A stretch of 64,000 nucleotides of DNA, from the NCBI GenBank assembly GCA_022661535.1, contig JAKULF010000019.1, positions 1-64,000 of the forward strand. The letters are read 5' to 3'. The notes beneath the pieces were generated by a model. It ran no database searches and had not been told where the DNA came from. It worked only from the letters and a program-made list of their open reading frames with translations. The stretch is from Eutypa lata. Lineage: Eukaryota > Ascomycota > Sordariomycetes > Xylariales > Diatrypaceae. The first letter of the stretch is position 1; every line of letters starts with the position of its first letter. Shown piece by piece: positions 24,849 through 38,190 of this stretch. Made by a program: the position numbers and the translations under genes.

Positions 24849-27800
24849 TATTATTCTAGACAGGGCGAGCAGAAAGAATGACTGTGAAATTTGAAATTGA
24901 AATTGAAAGTTTTGATGGTTTTCTTTAAAAATGTATACAAGCGAGCGATGTAAGTCAAGACGAGTGACGATAGTGGGTGGGTAAAATCGAACTACCAAGA
25001 GTTCTTGTTGTTAGAAAATGGGAAAATCGCCAAGGAAAATCAAAAGCTTGAACTGCTTGGCTGTGATGGGTTTGTTATAAAAAGGATTCCATTGTGGCAG
25101 TGAACCGGGAAATGTGGAGACGAAGATCCACGAAACGCGCAATCGACGTAAGAAGGGGACCGAGTCTTATTATGATTCGCTATCTAATGCAGGTTAAGGT
25201 GGGCTTTTTAGCATCAGTCCAGGAACGGCTATGTAGCAAAAATATGATACGAGTCCCTCTCTGTCCCTGGAGGAGTCCAACACGTCTTAACGTCTAACGT
25301 CTAACAAAGCTGACGGGCTGCTGACTTTCACCGATCCATCCTTTGCCACAGCCTCCTTCCATATCTCCATCTCATTGGTCTATTTCGGTACTTTCCTTAA
25401 CATAAATCTGTGCCGCATCCGAGTATTTAGTGAGGGAATGGAGTTGGAACAGGGGTAATAGATTCAGGTGAGAGCACTCTTACACGTCTACCTACATACC
25501 TAGGTAGGTGCAGGTGCAAGAACAGCCAAAGACGGTCAGGCAACGACTATTGACCTACTTACCCTGCCTACTAAACGCATCGTACATAAATAGGTTTACT
25601 ATCACAGTACTACATAATTATATGTATCCAAGGACATGATATGGGATGATGTGAAAGCTTGCTGACTCGATTGACTTTTTCCTAACCTTTCTGCGGGGGA
25701 GATTGGGGCAACAACCAAAACATTAAGGAACCAGTCGCTCCCTGGTTTTCATTGGCTTGACGGCGTGCCGGCCATGCCGTTTCAAGACATTATTTCAAAT
25801 CTCTAACCAACGTTCTACTGCATCATCAAAGTTTACCAACAAACGAAATCCATACTTGTATACCTTAGGTATGCAACGTACAAGTATATCAGGGAAAAGA
25901 AGTTACATTACTCGCCAACTGCGTAAGCGTTGCATGCTGATGATGTCAAATACAATACGAATAGTGCATTAGGTATGTACGTACGCAGTATGGTTGTACA
26001 ATGTGACACGTTCGTATTCCCTGTTGCCTGTCTAGCAACGTAACATATTCCTTCAAGCATATTGTTATATAAGAACTTGATGCGTTCCCGGCATTGTGAT
26101 CGCCAAGCACGACATAACCACAGCCTTATTCTGTCTTGACTCTCTCGAACTATCTATCGATCTCATCCAGTGGATTTCCTCAACGGCAACTTTGATTACT
26201 AGTTCGGGCTATGAGCTGTTTCAAGGACGGGCCCACCGACTTATTCAAACTAGCGACGGAAGCGCATCTTCTACAAAATTGAATCTTACGTACGCATCTC
26301 CCCTGAGGAAATTGTCTGGATCGAGCATATGCGATAGGAAGTCTTCTTTCGGTGTGCACGTGATTCTTCCAGGTGGAGTAATGCCATATCTCTCTGTATT
26401 ACCAGAACTGCCGGAAATTAATAACAGGATACCGCAATCTATACATGCAATGCTTCACTGAACAACGTCAAACACCTCGTCTACACTAAATAAATAGGGA
26501 AATGTGATAGGTCGCTTCGAAAAGATAGCTCGTTAAGGTCGAGTCTTCAACAAAAATCCTGTGCGATTAGATTGATGTCGCACTAGTTTATTCATCTCGG
26601 GCTCACGAAATCCATCCATATTAACTAGCAACCATAGAACACTCCGGAGGACCATCGCGGCAAGGGTCCCGGCGACCGGCTTTAGTAGTGCTCTTTACAG
26701 AAGCTAGTTCGAGGCTAGAAACATCTCTAAGAACTAGCGGTCCTCTTGGGCATATTCAAAGCCCCTATAAGTTTCTCGCCAAACTATAGTTATATCCGGG
26801 GCATAGTTACTTCCGGCCAATATTAACCAATGAGTCGCGAGGCAGCGCCGTGTATTCAATAAGATGAAACATTGTTTGTCTTTGCCTGCTATAAGTAGAA
26901 CATCGTACCATCGTCTCTAGCTCTAGCTAACTATACCCCGGATGATGTTAACATGACAAAATAAGGTAGCGTGACGAAGTTGGTATAACTCAACCTTGCA
27001 CCGCCACAGTACAACCAACTCATCATAAAAGCCGCGTGGGCTTCTAGAAAAGAAAACATACTTCAAACCATAGATTAGGGAGCACATATTCAGGGCTCTA
27101 GCTTTCAAACCCAATAGGGTAAATATGATTCATCTCAATGTTGGGTTGACAGCTTCGAAGGCGGATACATAGCATCACAAGAGAGCAGCTAAAATCACGT
27201 GGAGCGGGAGGTCATACCGAAACAATGATATTAACGTCCTAGAGCTAACGAATATTTCACAATAACACCTAGTCTTCTACTCTAGGTAGTCAACTCTAAT
27301 TTATAACCCTCGTCAAGGAGCCGGCTCCCATTCGGCGTGTTGCGGTTCCATCGAAATACCCACAGGAAAGGTACGGTCCTTCAGTAGGCAACTCGCCTAC
27401 TACCCCCTTTAGCATGAGCTTCTCAGGGGATGACGGTTGGACAGCCCAGATAGCCCCTGTTAATAGGAACCCGATCTCCGCGCCGTCCACAAGATCGATC
27501 TTACTATTGAGGACACATCATAAAGCTGCTTCCCCATACTGTACATACTAGTTATCCATCTTTGTAGTGCACACTCTTCTTTTTATTGACGAGATCCCTC
27601 GGGGGAGGCTCTCCCCCCGACACACAAAATCTTTGAGGTGTGCGATATCCTTAGGCTCTAGTTCAAGAGCCATTGTAGGTGTTAGGTTGAATATTTACAT
27701 ACATACTATACGTAGAGTACATATGCATGTACTTCCGGTAGAAGGCTTAAAAAGGTTGCAAGGGACGTAAGGACGCAGGGTTTACAAGGGTCTGTGACAT

Positions 27801-28122
27801 GTTCTTGGTCAACACAGGCAATCATCACGTCGAGTCTTTATTTCTCCTACCAACGTACCTTAAAGAATCATGTCATTTATTTATAGTATATGTAGGCAGC
27901 TTCCTACATTCCGCCATACAGGCACCACCTTTTCCTTCGCCACTGTCAGTTCACATAGACATAGGGGTAAACCCTTTATAACCAACCGTCGTTGTCACGT
28001 GATCCAGAGATACACACACAGACAGCCTGCTTTGCCCCGCAGGTCCCTGAGGCCAACATCCATCTTCCACCATACATCCACACAGCTTCAGGACCCTCAC
28101 GGCAGTTTGATTCCTCACAGCT
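24849..28122. other. Long gene-poor region
   Basis: About 3.3 kb without a supported gene. The left end is the GH72 promoter. Near 25490-25510 there is a short TACCTAGGTAGGT palindromic tract. A 121-codon frame at 26096-26461 and a 64-codon minus-strand frame at 27296-27490 have no recognisable content. Many short stops and AT-leaning composition suggest true intergenic DNA. Confidence 0.5.
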
Positions 28123-28491
28123 ATGTACACATTGTCAGACTTAACCTCCATCACCTTCGGCACCCTCTGCATCGCCTCAGCGTTGCCATTCGTCGGAATC
28201 CCCTTCCCGAGCCAGGCTTGGGCGACCTACTATGCCGACAAGAACCGCTGGTTGTCTCAGCTATCTGGCAGACGTCTGACACCGAAGGGGGCTGGGTACG
28301 CTAGCGCCGTGCTGCGACTCGCAGTCGGCTCCTGCTGTATCTACCAACCGACCCGGGTTGCGGCCCTGCTGGTCAATGGTGTCGTTGTATCTCGTGGCAC
28401 TATGGTCGCTTACCGAGACGGGAGGCCGATGAGGCCACAATGGGCCATGCTAGGCGCTATTGGCTTGTGTTTGCTTCTAGAGAAGCTGTAA
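28123..28491 (+). CDS. Small predicted membrane protein, 122 aa
   Basis: Single exon with an ATG start. Hydrophobic segments fall at about residues 8-26, 60-72, 76-90 and 107-119, separated by charged loops (YYADKNRWLSQLSGRRLTPKG and RDGRPMRPQ), consistent with a four-helix membrane protein. No known family is recognised; similar small four-helix proteins are common in fungi. The upstream 400 bp are CT-rich, in keeping with a fungal promoter. Real coding status is likely but not proven. Confidence 0.55.
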   Translation: MYTLSDLTSITFGTLCIASALPFVGIPFPSQAWATYYADKNRWLSQLSGRRLTPKGAGYASAVLRLAVGSCCIYQPTRVAALLVNGVVVSRGTMVAYRDGRPMRPQWAMLGAIGLCLLLEKL

Positions 28492-29814
28492 GGCATACGA
28501 CGAGCGATCATGAATACACTAGCTCAGCAGCATATATATGCCACATTATGGTCTGGTCTTATTCTCCTGTGAAGAAGTCAACTGAGCAAGCCGAATGGAT
28601 GGAAGGGATAGTTTATTGATGTATCTTTATGATTTGAATGGTGTCGAACATCGTTCACGATAAAAATAGCGAGGAAACCCCTCAAACTATCCAGAAATAT
28701 GGTGTATGGTGTTCCCATATGGGACACATCATAATTATCACGGCACTAAGTGGCTGTATAAGGCGATGCAAGGTGGTCAACTCCTAGGCTAACAATAGTC
28801 TACTTTTTCTTCAGTGGTGTAGCGATATAGTCCTTGAATTCTGTTCCGCCACAATAATAGACATAGTACAGCCTACTTGATAGTTACCATAGCCTTCCTT
28901 CTGACGGTAGATTTTCCCTTCTTGAACCTTTTAAGAGCACACTGGATCGAACCGAGACCTTCTCCAAAAACAATCGGCTATGGGTATTGCATAAATTTCC
29001 CCACGGCTAGTATATGAGGTAGGAAGTCCACGATTTTGTCTATTGTGTTCTCACGAATTGCAATCACCCTTACTTCCTTCATTTTAACACCACATGGAAC
29101 CATGCAGGACCAATCCAATCTACCACTTTTGCAACAAATTTATTGCTGTTGCGACTGGAGGCTACCGCGATAGCTGCTTTTGCTCGTTGCTTTCAATTTA
29201 TGGTATCGGCGAGCCTGCAGGAGACGGCCGGGTCTTGAGTGTCGAGAAGTGGACGAGTTGGCGGAGCAAGCAGGGCGACTATTGTCTTTTTCTTTCACTC
29301 TTTTATTTATCCCCCTTTCTAGAATCTCATTCGGCATCTTACATACCAGGGGGCCGATACTTCTAAAGCCACGTCGTTACCTTTTAACTTTGCTTTATAA
29401 TATACAATTATTTAGGTACTAGCCCTAAATATGAGAGCACATATGTCCATCAGCTAACCCTAACATCACTACTATTATGCTTTCAAAGCTGTATTCTTAT
29501 AATCTGTGAACCCACAGTCGACAAACCCACCTTATATAGGTCGCTCAAACCATATCTGTACGCAGAGGGCTCACCTTTCAAACGAGAACGAACGCCCAAT
29601 GTTGATCAGATGTAAGAACACCGGCACTACCTGGAGCGCTTTCTGTAAAGCAGAGGGGAAGTGGAGTGGGCGTTGAGCTGTATGGTGAGAATCTTTCGAC
29701 GTCCTAACATATTTAGAATACATACTTGATGTATGATCGTTGCACCCCATAAGCTCAGAATCTAGAGTGGACTCTCAACTTCAGGGCCCGGAGCTACGTA
29801 AGACTCGCCCGATC
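28492..29814. other. Intergenic spacer
   Basis: 1.3 kb between the small membrane protein gene and the P450 stop codon. Small frames such as 29094-29366 look random. Nothing else seen. Confidence 0.45.
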
Positions 29815-31557
29815 TTATATCACAACAATCCTAACGCCATGTGTTCCCTTCCTAGGCACCGGGATCATGAGATCATGATCGTACGCAACATCCTCATACG
29901 TAGTTTCGTGAAGCTTCATTCTTGGCAGAGCACGAAGCGTAATGGCTGCAACCATCATATAGATCTCGCATACCGCCAAGCTAGTAAATTATTTAGCGTT
30001 CGTCGATTGCAATATAGCATAAAGGATAAATATTAAGGGCTTAAACTCACTTCATGCCGAGGCACTGGCGGCTTCCCTTAGAGAAAGTCATGATATACTT
30101 CTCCAGCCGCAGGTTTCTTTGCCCATCGTCCATAATCCAGCGCTCTGGACGGAACTCGTTCGAGTCCGGGAATAATTCCTCGTTATGGTGCAAGATGCGG
30201 GTGCTTACTCCAATTGGGAACCCTTTCGGAACTACATATTGATATTTACCGTCTTCAGATTGGTAGATTAGGTTCTCCGTGCGGGCGATGCGAGCTGACC
30301 GTTGCGAAACCCCATAGCCCAGCCGGAAGCCCTCTTGAATCACGCCGTACAAGTATATATGTTGCTCGAGGTTCTGCCAGTCTAGTTTACTGGGATCGAC
30401 ATCGCCAAGTTCTTCGGTCAAGCGATCCCGAATGCCGGGTTTAGATAGGAGGATATACGTGATGAAGGCGAGCATACCCTCAACCGAGATACGTTAGTAG
30501 CCGTAGAATTCAATCAGGTATATCGCGGCAATAGCTTACAGCAGTTGTTTCCGTCCCTGCTGTTGTGAGCGAGAAACCTTCTCCCGACAGACGGTATTCG
30601 GTTTTCTCAGAGTCGGGAAGATTTGAATCGAGCAAATCGGCAAATACTCGCCCCTTACTGTGAGCGTGGCCCTCGACGGCTTTCCGAATACGACGAGGCA
30701 TAGCAACTGTTTGCTCCTTGAAAAGGTTACCCATGTGTTCAGGCATGTAGTCTTGCATGTAGGGACCGATATCAGCTAGACGGCGGAGTGCCGGCACAAA
30801 TCTCAAAATATATATGGACTGCGTGAAAGCTTCCAAGGCGACTTTGAAATCCTTGTCCCAACCGTCCTGAGCAACGAAGCCCATCGTCTCACCGAAACAG
30901 TACTTCGAGATGACGTCGGCTGTGAAGCAACTAAAGGTACTGTTCAGTTCAAGTGGTGGTTGGTTGGCCGACCTTAGCAGCTTGTCACAGAACTGCTGAG
31001 TAAGTTCGTGGACTTCAGGCTCCAGCCTCCGGATCTGCGTTTTTGAAAAAGACTTGTTGACTGCACTACGACGAATGCGGTGGAGTTCGTGCTCCCTTGT
31101 GCCAAAAGCCGCCTGTGTCAGGGCGCCGGCCGTGGCATTGATGAAATGTTGCTGCTTGTCTCTTATGCGGCCTGCACTGGCGTATATCTCGTCGGTAAAC
31201 TCTGGGTCGTTGCAATGAAGCTCCTCTGGGTTTATTCGTATGATAGGACCTGGTAATACACACGATTAGTTACAGGACCTTCCTCAGCCAAGGACCGTCA
31301 AACCTACCATAAATCTCATGCAGGCGCTGAATCTCAGTAGTATACTTTCCCCACTTGATGAAATCAAACCAAAACTCATAAACAAACGACATGGCGGCCA
31401 ATCGCGGTCCTGGGAAATAGTAGAGGGGGTGAAATGGCGATATATTATATAGCGCCAGACCTACTCGATAAAGTAGCCATAACCCAGCCAGGGGTAAGAT
31501 GATTTCGGCAAAATATCCTAGGCCTCTGGCGCTTGCTTCAATTATAGTGGAAGCCAT
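29815..31557 (-). CDS. Cytochrome P450 monooxygenase, 517 aa
   Basis: Four exons: 31308-31557, 30540-31249, 30051-30478 and 29815-29980, totalling 518 codons. The N-terminus is a membrane anchor (residues about 15-37) followed by the hinge FHPLYYFPGPRLAA. The I-helix oxygen-binding motif AGTETTA ends exon 2. The K-helix ExxR (QEGFRL), PERW (FRPERW) and heme loop FSKGSRQCLGMN, with Cys as thiolate ligand, follow in order. The final exon carries the C-terminal beta region. The pattern is of an ER-bound class II fungal P450 resembling trichodiene-oxygenase-like (CYP58/CYP60-type) members, but the subfamily cannot be assigned here. No polyketide, terpene or peptide synthase gene is adjacent, so it is an orphan, perhaps for detoxification. 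Confidence 0.93.
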
Positions 31558-34350
31558 CTTGCGTTCAATTGTGAATCAATTGTGAGATTATCCTCGAACT
31601 TCTACTCTGTGGCCAATAGAGCAGGAGAAGTGACTGCTATATTAACGAATTTACAACGAGATTCAAAAGAGAATGGAACCACACGAGCAGCCCCTTTTGC
31701 TTTCTTCTACCCCTATTCACCTAATACAAAGCCTGCCCAGTGTAAGAAATATGGAACAATCGGTTACTTCGTAGCTATAGCCTCATAGTATCGAGGGTAG
31801 AATTGGTAGGTTTCTCGTCGAGGGTTCATAAACCTCTATAACGATGATCCAGAGATGGGATGAACCTATAATTAAATGATATTTGCAATCCCCACCAGCC
31901 AACACATTATGAAAGCGTCAGCAAGAGCTTACACTACAAAACAGAAAATATTTCCGTTTGGATACTAGCGTATAATGAGCAACGGCCAAGCGTTTTATCC
32001 TGTCGTGCCAAGTCTGACTTCATATGCAGCACGAACAGAACTCGTCGAACATACCGCACAATGTGTTGGCTAGGTTACATTTATATGTCGTATAACCCCA
32101 AGAAAATTATTTCTGAGGGTGAATGATTCCTAAATCACCCACGCCAGGTCCAAGGAAGATAGACAAATTACACGTTGGGTATATATAGCAATGCATATAT
32201 TCGTACCAGTGATTTAGACATATGATGTTGGATCTTATACGGAAAGACATACGTATAAAATAGTCATAGGAGATACCTACTATTTTCAGAGAAGATAATG
32301 TCAGCCACATCTCGAACAATGCGCACTTGAACTAGAGTTAGTGAGTTACATTCCTCTGCATGACGGATAGATTATATACGTGCTGAAGAACAATTCAGGA
32401 ACCTACATCATAAGTCCGAGTAATATATGTTCGATATCTTGGAAACTATACGACCGGCTGGGTGATCCGGTCAATCCACATCAATACGGTTAGCTCTTTG
32501 ACTTCCCCGCCTGCCAACGACCCATGAAATTACATACCTGCATGCATGCTGACATACTGACATATGGAGGCAACGCGGTTTGACATTTGAGTCGCTAGGC
32601 AGCTGCTAGGATAATGATTGGTGGCATACCAATGCACGAAGGACCAACCCTTAGAAAGGGTACCGGCTAGGATTGGTATATCATCTTGGGGTTCCCTGTC
32701 GGCCCACCATATAACCCCGTAGACCGGCGGGCCCGGCGGTCTGGCTGTCAAGAGGACATGAATTTAATTCTATCATGATATTAGGCTGAGACCTGATTCT
32801 CCATAATGATATGGTTCCGCAGAAGCAGGACTCATAGCGGTTGACTAACTGTACCTAAACTCTATCAAGTATTTTATTAATAATTGTTAGTACAAATAAT
32901 AGAATCCCTTGCTTCATCGTAAGCATTGAAGAGCTGTTTAAAAATAGTTTCTCGTAATTACCAAAGGAGCGTCTTCAATTCTCATTTTTAGCCCGTCGTA
33001 TATTAGTTAACTACTAGATCTCCTAAAAAAAATTCAGTGACGTAGTAGCTGAACTTGATGATATGGGTTTATAGGAGGGTACAGTGAAGCTGTCTAGGAA
33101 AGAGACAATATCATGGGCTCTGGTGTGCGGAGCATTCACCCCATAGCCCCTATCTCAGAACATTTGCCAACATTTCAATCACGCTAGAAGAGTAACTCAC
33201 AATATAATGGAGTAAGAAGTTGTTTGATTATATGTGCAGTGTTTTGTTGCCGCAAGGGGGGTTTTCAGACTTGTCCATACGCCATGGACAAAAAGAGAGT
33301 CGAGGCTTTTATCATAACCTACTATAATCTAGTAGAAGTAGATGGAGGTTATATTGACCTTGGTACAAGTTAAAGATTCCACTGTTTCTGCTTCTTGTCC
33401 AATGGATTCCCAAAAACAGGCAGATGACCATATAGCTTTCTTTGAAGTTAGAGTCATTCTCAACACAGCTGCCATTCTTAATATCGCTACACCTTCTCTT
33501 AAAACAAATTAGTCTTTCGAATATCGGTCAATAGTAACGATAGTTATAGGTTTGTTCAGTTACTTAAGCCACATTAGGTAGGTTTTAATTAGTAACTGGT
33601 TCATAGCATATTAGTTAAGAAAATTCATAACCTGCTTTGGATATATCTATGCCGGGATTTGATCGTCATCTGACTACCTTGGTTAAGTGTGAGAGTAGTT
33701 ATATAAACCATACTGTAGGATATTTGGTGGATAACAAAGTAGTGGCTGAGCGCCACCAGGTCAAATAGAGGAATGCAGGTGTCGGACGTCACCATTCGAC
33801 GTTTGCAGCCGGATGGCACCCATATAGCTAGATTCTTGACCTAGATATTCCTGGCAATACATCAAGCTTCCTGAGACCGGTAAAAATGACCTCTAACTCT
33901 CCACACATACAATTTAAAGAATGAATATAACCGGTAAAGTATTGAGGCTCTGCTATTGGTAATGTGTCTATGCCCGTCACCCGCCATCACCTAACTGCAC
34001 CACCTAGTACCTGGTATACCTCTAGATCGTCAGGAGCTTCTTTACGGACTTAAAGTTAGACGACCAAGTTGATTTAGTTCATGCAGCATAGAAAGAGCAT
34101 ATGAAGTATCCAATAATTCTTTACTTTTCTTGAGTTAGGTACACTGAACCCCTCACACAACACAGCACAACACGCCCAACACCGCTACCACATGCTTCTT
34201 TCATCCTTAAACTTCACCACCCCATACTCCTATCCATCTATCCATCCATTCACTCATGCATAGCAATAATAGTCCGAAACCGGAGCACAGCCAGCCAGCC
34301 TAGCCAGCCAGAAAACTAAGACAAGAAAAAAAGTCAAAGTCAAAGTCAAA
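31558..34350. other. Long gene-free region
   Basis: About 2.8 kb of AT-leaning DNA with many stops in all frames. Short frames at 32530-32751 and 33625-33819 (minus strand) show no family resemblance. It holds the P450 promoter and the 3' flank of the GFA gene. Confidence 0.5.
34288..34350. repeat. Short simple repeats downstream of GFA gene
   Basis: An AGCC/CAGC-type tandem (agccagccagcctagccagccag) followed 20 bp later by three copies of AAAGTC. They lie directly beside the GFA stop codon, so probably in its 3' UTR. Confidence 0.6.
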
Positions 34351-34894
34351 CTAGGACGGCATGCCGGGAACGCTCGTGGTGCCGGGGACCTCGGGGACCC
34401 AGGAGACGCGGGTGGGGCTGAAGAGCTCGAGGGCGGGCTTGGCGTCGTCGAGGGCGGTCGGGCTGTCGAGGACGCCGACCTTGATGACGGTGTTGGGGCC
34501 GAAGGTGGGGCCGTCCCGGAACAGCGTGCTGCCGCAGTCGCCGCAGAAGTGCGACGTCACGACGTTGCCCGAGTCGCCCGTCTTGGCGATGGTCTTGGGC
34601 GTCCCGGACACCACCTTGAACCCGGCCGTCGGCACGATCAGGTTCGTGCTGTACGTCGAGCCCGTGATCTTGCGGCAGTCCAGGCAGTGGCAGACGGCCT
34701 TGGAAGAGGTGTTAGTGTGTTAGTCCGTGGGTAATGGTGCGTGGGCTTGGGAAGGTGGGGGATTAGCTGGATGAGGGTGCGCCATTATGGTGAGTGAGGA
34801 GGACGATGCAGAATGTCGAGTAGCTCACCTTCACTACGGGCTCGCCTTCGTACGAGATGCGGACGTTCCCGCAGAAGCAGCTTCCCTCAGGCAT
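34351..34894 (-). CDS. GFA-domain (CENP-V/GFA family) protein, 137 aa
   Basis: Two exons, 34829-34894 and 34351-34698 (138 codons). The fold binds zinc through paired cysteine motifs, all visible: GSCFCGN at the N-terminus, CHCLDCR just after the intron, and HFCGDCGS in the middle. Members are annotated as glutathione-dependent formaldehyde-activating-like; most fungal ones have no proven reaction. The length is normal for the family. Base composition is markedly GC-rich compared with the flanks. The C-terminus (PGTTSVPGMPS) is low in complexity. A detoxification role is plausible given the nearby aldehyde dehydrogenase, but this is only proximity. Confidence 0.9.
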
Positions 34895-36404
34895 GGTGGT
34901 TTGAAAGTCCTTGGTTTAATATGAGAAGGGTTGTTGTAACGCAATGCCGGTTCTATTGATGAGCAACTCGTTGTGTTAGTGCATGTTTTACTTTGAGCTC
35001 TCCATGGCGATTCAGTCCCCTTATATATTCGTCCATTAAGTCCCTCACCATACCGTATACAATGATACGTCGTAGTATATGTAAGTATGTATTTGTCGTC
35101 TTCGGCGTTTGAATGTTCTACCGCGGGATTCGTGTAAGCGAATTGATCCTATCAAGGTCAAGCAAGCAAGGTCTCGCAACTTGGTTCTATTCCCGGATTA
35201 AGCATCTCCAGAAATACCCTCCCGAGGTCCCCCAGCGATCTTATTTCAGCCAATCAAGGGTCGTTAACCACCCTGCCAAGCATTACCTAATGTCCACTGT
35301 CCCCGCGAAAAGGGCGTATTTGATGACCTTGCAGCGAACCACTTTATCGGGGGAGCAAGAAAGCGCTCCTGATAAGGACATGAATATTCCAAATCATGGC
35401 CGACATGACGATAGTTCAACTACAGACTACCTACCCGATAGACACGGAAGAATCCAGTAGCTCGGGATATGAATCTATCCATTACCTACTAGAGCAATGT
35501 TTGACTAATACTTTAACTGCCGTTCAGTAACTAAGCTACCAGGCTACCTACATAGTTATATACGCCTTACGTCATGTTACACCATTAGCCCGTTTAGGAA
35601 AGAGACGGCGAGCACGGAAGAGCGAGGGCCTCGGTGATGACTTTGCAGACCATGTGACCTGACAAGAGAAAACATTGGACCGGAAACACATTATCCGTTA
35701 TACCTAGGTATGTTCGTGTGAAGCTAAAGAATAGGTGTACTTGACGGAACTAGGGGTTGTTGATGTTGGAAGATCGCATGGTGAAAGCTGTGACAACGAT
35801 GTAAAGAAATCAGAGCAGCAACTTTGTAGACGATGGTCTGCTTTCTGTTTTAAGGGCCTAGCGAAATGCGCTTTGGGTAAAGCCAATGGGATATGAAAGT
35901 GATGATCGTGGCGTTACGGGATCGTTTTGTCTGAACTCCCTTTAATACTATCGATGGTAACTCCTATTTCACATAGGACAGACATAGTATACTATCGGCT
36001 TCAATAAATAGTTAGCAGGGATTTTATTTTTTATGTTTAATCTTCTATTGCATACATTTACGTATAGTGTCGCCACCCTCGTTAAACGACATGGACTGTT
36101 GTTCAATCATAACCAATCTTGCATCGCCATACACCGCATCAGGGAAGTATCGCGATCTAGTTCTCTATGAAATACCATTGGGGCGAAATATAAGACAGCT
36201 GGGCAAGCCACACAAACCCCGCAGTTGGACGCATGTGAGATGGTGTAACATGCTTCGGGTCTACTGCTCATCGTACTCTGCTTCTACTAGGATCTGCTGG
36301 ATAAAGCTAGATATATAGTGGTCTGTCTCTAGACGAGCTCCCTCAGACATTGTATCTACCGCCTTTATCTGCCAGCAAGTACTCCTGTAGGGACAACCGA
36401 CAAG
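34895..36404. other. Divergent intergenic region GFA / aldehyde dehydrogenase
   Basis: 1.5 kb between the starts of the two divergent genes. A 115-codon plus-strand frame at 35113-35460 has no recognisable domain and is not called. Both promoters should lie here. Confidence 0.45.
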
Positions 36405-38190
36405 ATGGCTGCCAAAATAGACATAAAGGTAACTTACCATAGCCAGCGATTTCAAAGATCAAAGAAGCAGACTTAACGAGGAGAACAGACGTATCCCGGC
36501 AACATCATCAACAACGACTTCGTGCCGACGCCCTCCACGCGCCACTCCATCGACCCAGCGACCGGCGAGCCACTCCACGAGGTGCCGGTCGCTCGAAGGG
36601 AAGACCTCGACGCGGCCGTCTCGCACGCCCGCGCCGCATTCAAGACGTGGTCGAAGACGTCCTTCCCGGAGCGCGCCCGGCTCCTGCTCGCCTTCGCGGA
36701 CGCCGTGGAGGCGAGCCGGGCCGAGCTCGAGGCCCTGCAGACCACGGAGCAGGGCAAGCCGATCGAGCTCGCGCAGACGGAGGTGTCGATGACGCTCGAG
36801 TGGCTGCGGGCGTTCGCGACCATGCGCCTCGACGATGACGAGGTCCTCGAGGACGGGCCCGAGCGCACCATCTACCAGACGCGGCCGCCGCTCGGCGTCT
36901 GCGCCGGCATCGTGCCCTGGAACTGGCCGATCCTGCTCGGCGCCGGCAAGGTGGGCCCCGCGCTCATGACCGGCAACGTGCTGATCATGAAGCCGTCGCC
37001 CTACACGCCCTACTGCGACCTCAAGCTCGGCGAGATCGGCATGTCCGTCTTTCCCCCGGGCGTGTTTCAGGTCCTGAGCGGCGGCGACGACCTCGGCCCC
37101 TGGGTCACGGAGCACCCGGGCATCGACATGGTCTCCTTCACGGGCTCTATTGCTACTGGGAAGCGCGTCGCGGCGAGCTGCGCGCGCTCGCTCAAGCGCT
37201 GTGGTTAGCCATTGTTGTAGTCATCCCCTACCCCCTTTTATGGCTAGCCTTAGTGTTTGAAGTTATTAAAAGAGGCATGTTCGGAAGCCATTGGCCCTCG
37301 AATAATTGTCAAGGCTGGCTAAGATATCCATCCACAAAGAAGCAATTGCTAACATCAGATATTTGCAGTCCTAGAGCTTGGTGGCAACGATGCCGCTATT
37401 GTCTGTGAAGACGTCGAGCTTGCAAAGTGCGTGCCTAAGATAGCTACTCTAGCTTTCCTAAACTCGGGTCAAATTTGCATGCTTGCGAAGCGCATCTACG
37501 TGCACGAGAAGATATACGACCAGTTTCGAGAGGCCATTGTCGAGTTTACGGAAAAGCACATTAAGACGGGAGGGGGTTTCGAAGGGGGGATCACCGTAGG
37601 GCCGATCCAGAATAAGATGCAGTACGTGCTCTACGCGGTATCGCTTTCGATACTGTGCTAGTGTTTAGTCATTTACTGAGCGGTTGAATCCGCTCTCACT
37701 ACCGAACTAATCGTTTTTTCCCCTTTCATTCAGATTCGAGCTCGTCCAGGGCATGTATGCGGAGGTCGGCAAGCAGTCCTGGAAGGTAGCGGTAGGGGGC
37801 AACGTCCGCGAAGACTCGAAGGGCTATTTCGTCGAGCCCTGCATTATCGACAACCCCCCGGAAGACTCGCGGATCGTGGTCGAGGAGCCGTTCGGCCCCA
37901 TCGTGCCGATCCTAAAGTGGTCTTCCGAAGACGACGTCATCGAACGCGCCAACGCGCTGAAGACCGGCCTTGGGGCTTCCGTGTGGAGCAAGGACCTGGA
38001 ACGCGCCGAGAGGATGGCGAGACAGCTTGATGCTGGTAGCGTGTGGGTGAACTCACACTTCGACGTGGCCCCTCATGTCCCGTTCGGGGGTTGCAAGGAA
38101 AGTGGAATTGGTAGAGAGTGGGGACTTGAGGGCTTCAAGCAGTTTACCAATGTTAGAAGTCTCTGGGTATGGAAGAAGGTGTTTGACTGA
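36405..38190 (+). CDS. NAD(P)-dependent aldehyde dehydrogenase, 482 aa
   Basis: Four exons: a 24-nt first exon 36405-36428, then 36489-37203, 37369-37621 and 37734-38190 (483 codons). The tiny first exon gives MAAKIDIK, joined to TYPGNIINNDFVPTPS; its AAGATGG context and exact frame support it. Class features are PWNWP (oxyanion Asn), KPSPYTPYCDLKL, the nucleotide-binding FTGSIATGK, general-base Glu249 in LELGGND, catalytic Cys283 in NSGQIC, and EEPFGPIVP near the C-terminus. It oxidises aldehydes to acids. The overall pattern resembles fungal aromatic or aliphatic aldehyde dehydrogenases of the salicylaldehyde/betaine-aldehyde-like group; the substrate is not determined. Exon 2 is much richer in GC than exon 3. 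Confidence 0.93.

Noticed and set aside
26096..26461. 121-codon plus-strand frame in a gene desert
   Set aside because: Composition is not distinctive, the start is a non-ATG codon, and no domain is seen.
29815..34894. Secondary-metabolite cluster around the P450
   Set aside because: No backbone synthase, transporter or cluster regulator occurs within the flanking 5 kb on either side.
36459..37115. Minus-strand 218-codon frame opposite aldehyde dehydrogenase exon 2
   Set aside because: Shadow of the strongly GC-biased ALDH coding strand; no domain and Arg/His/Gly-rich composition.
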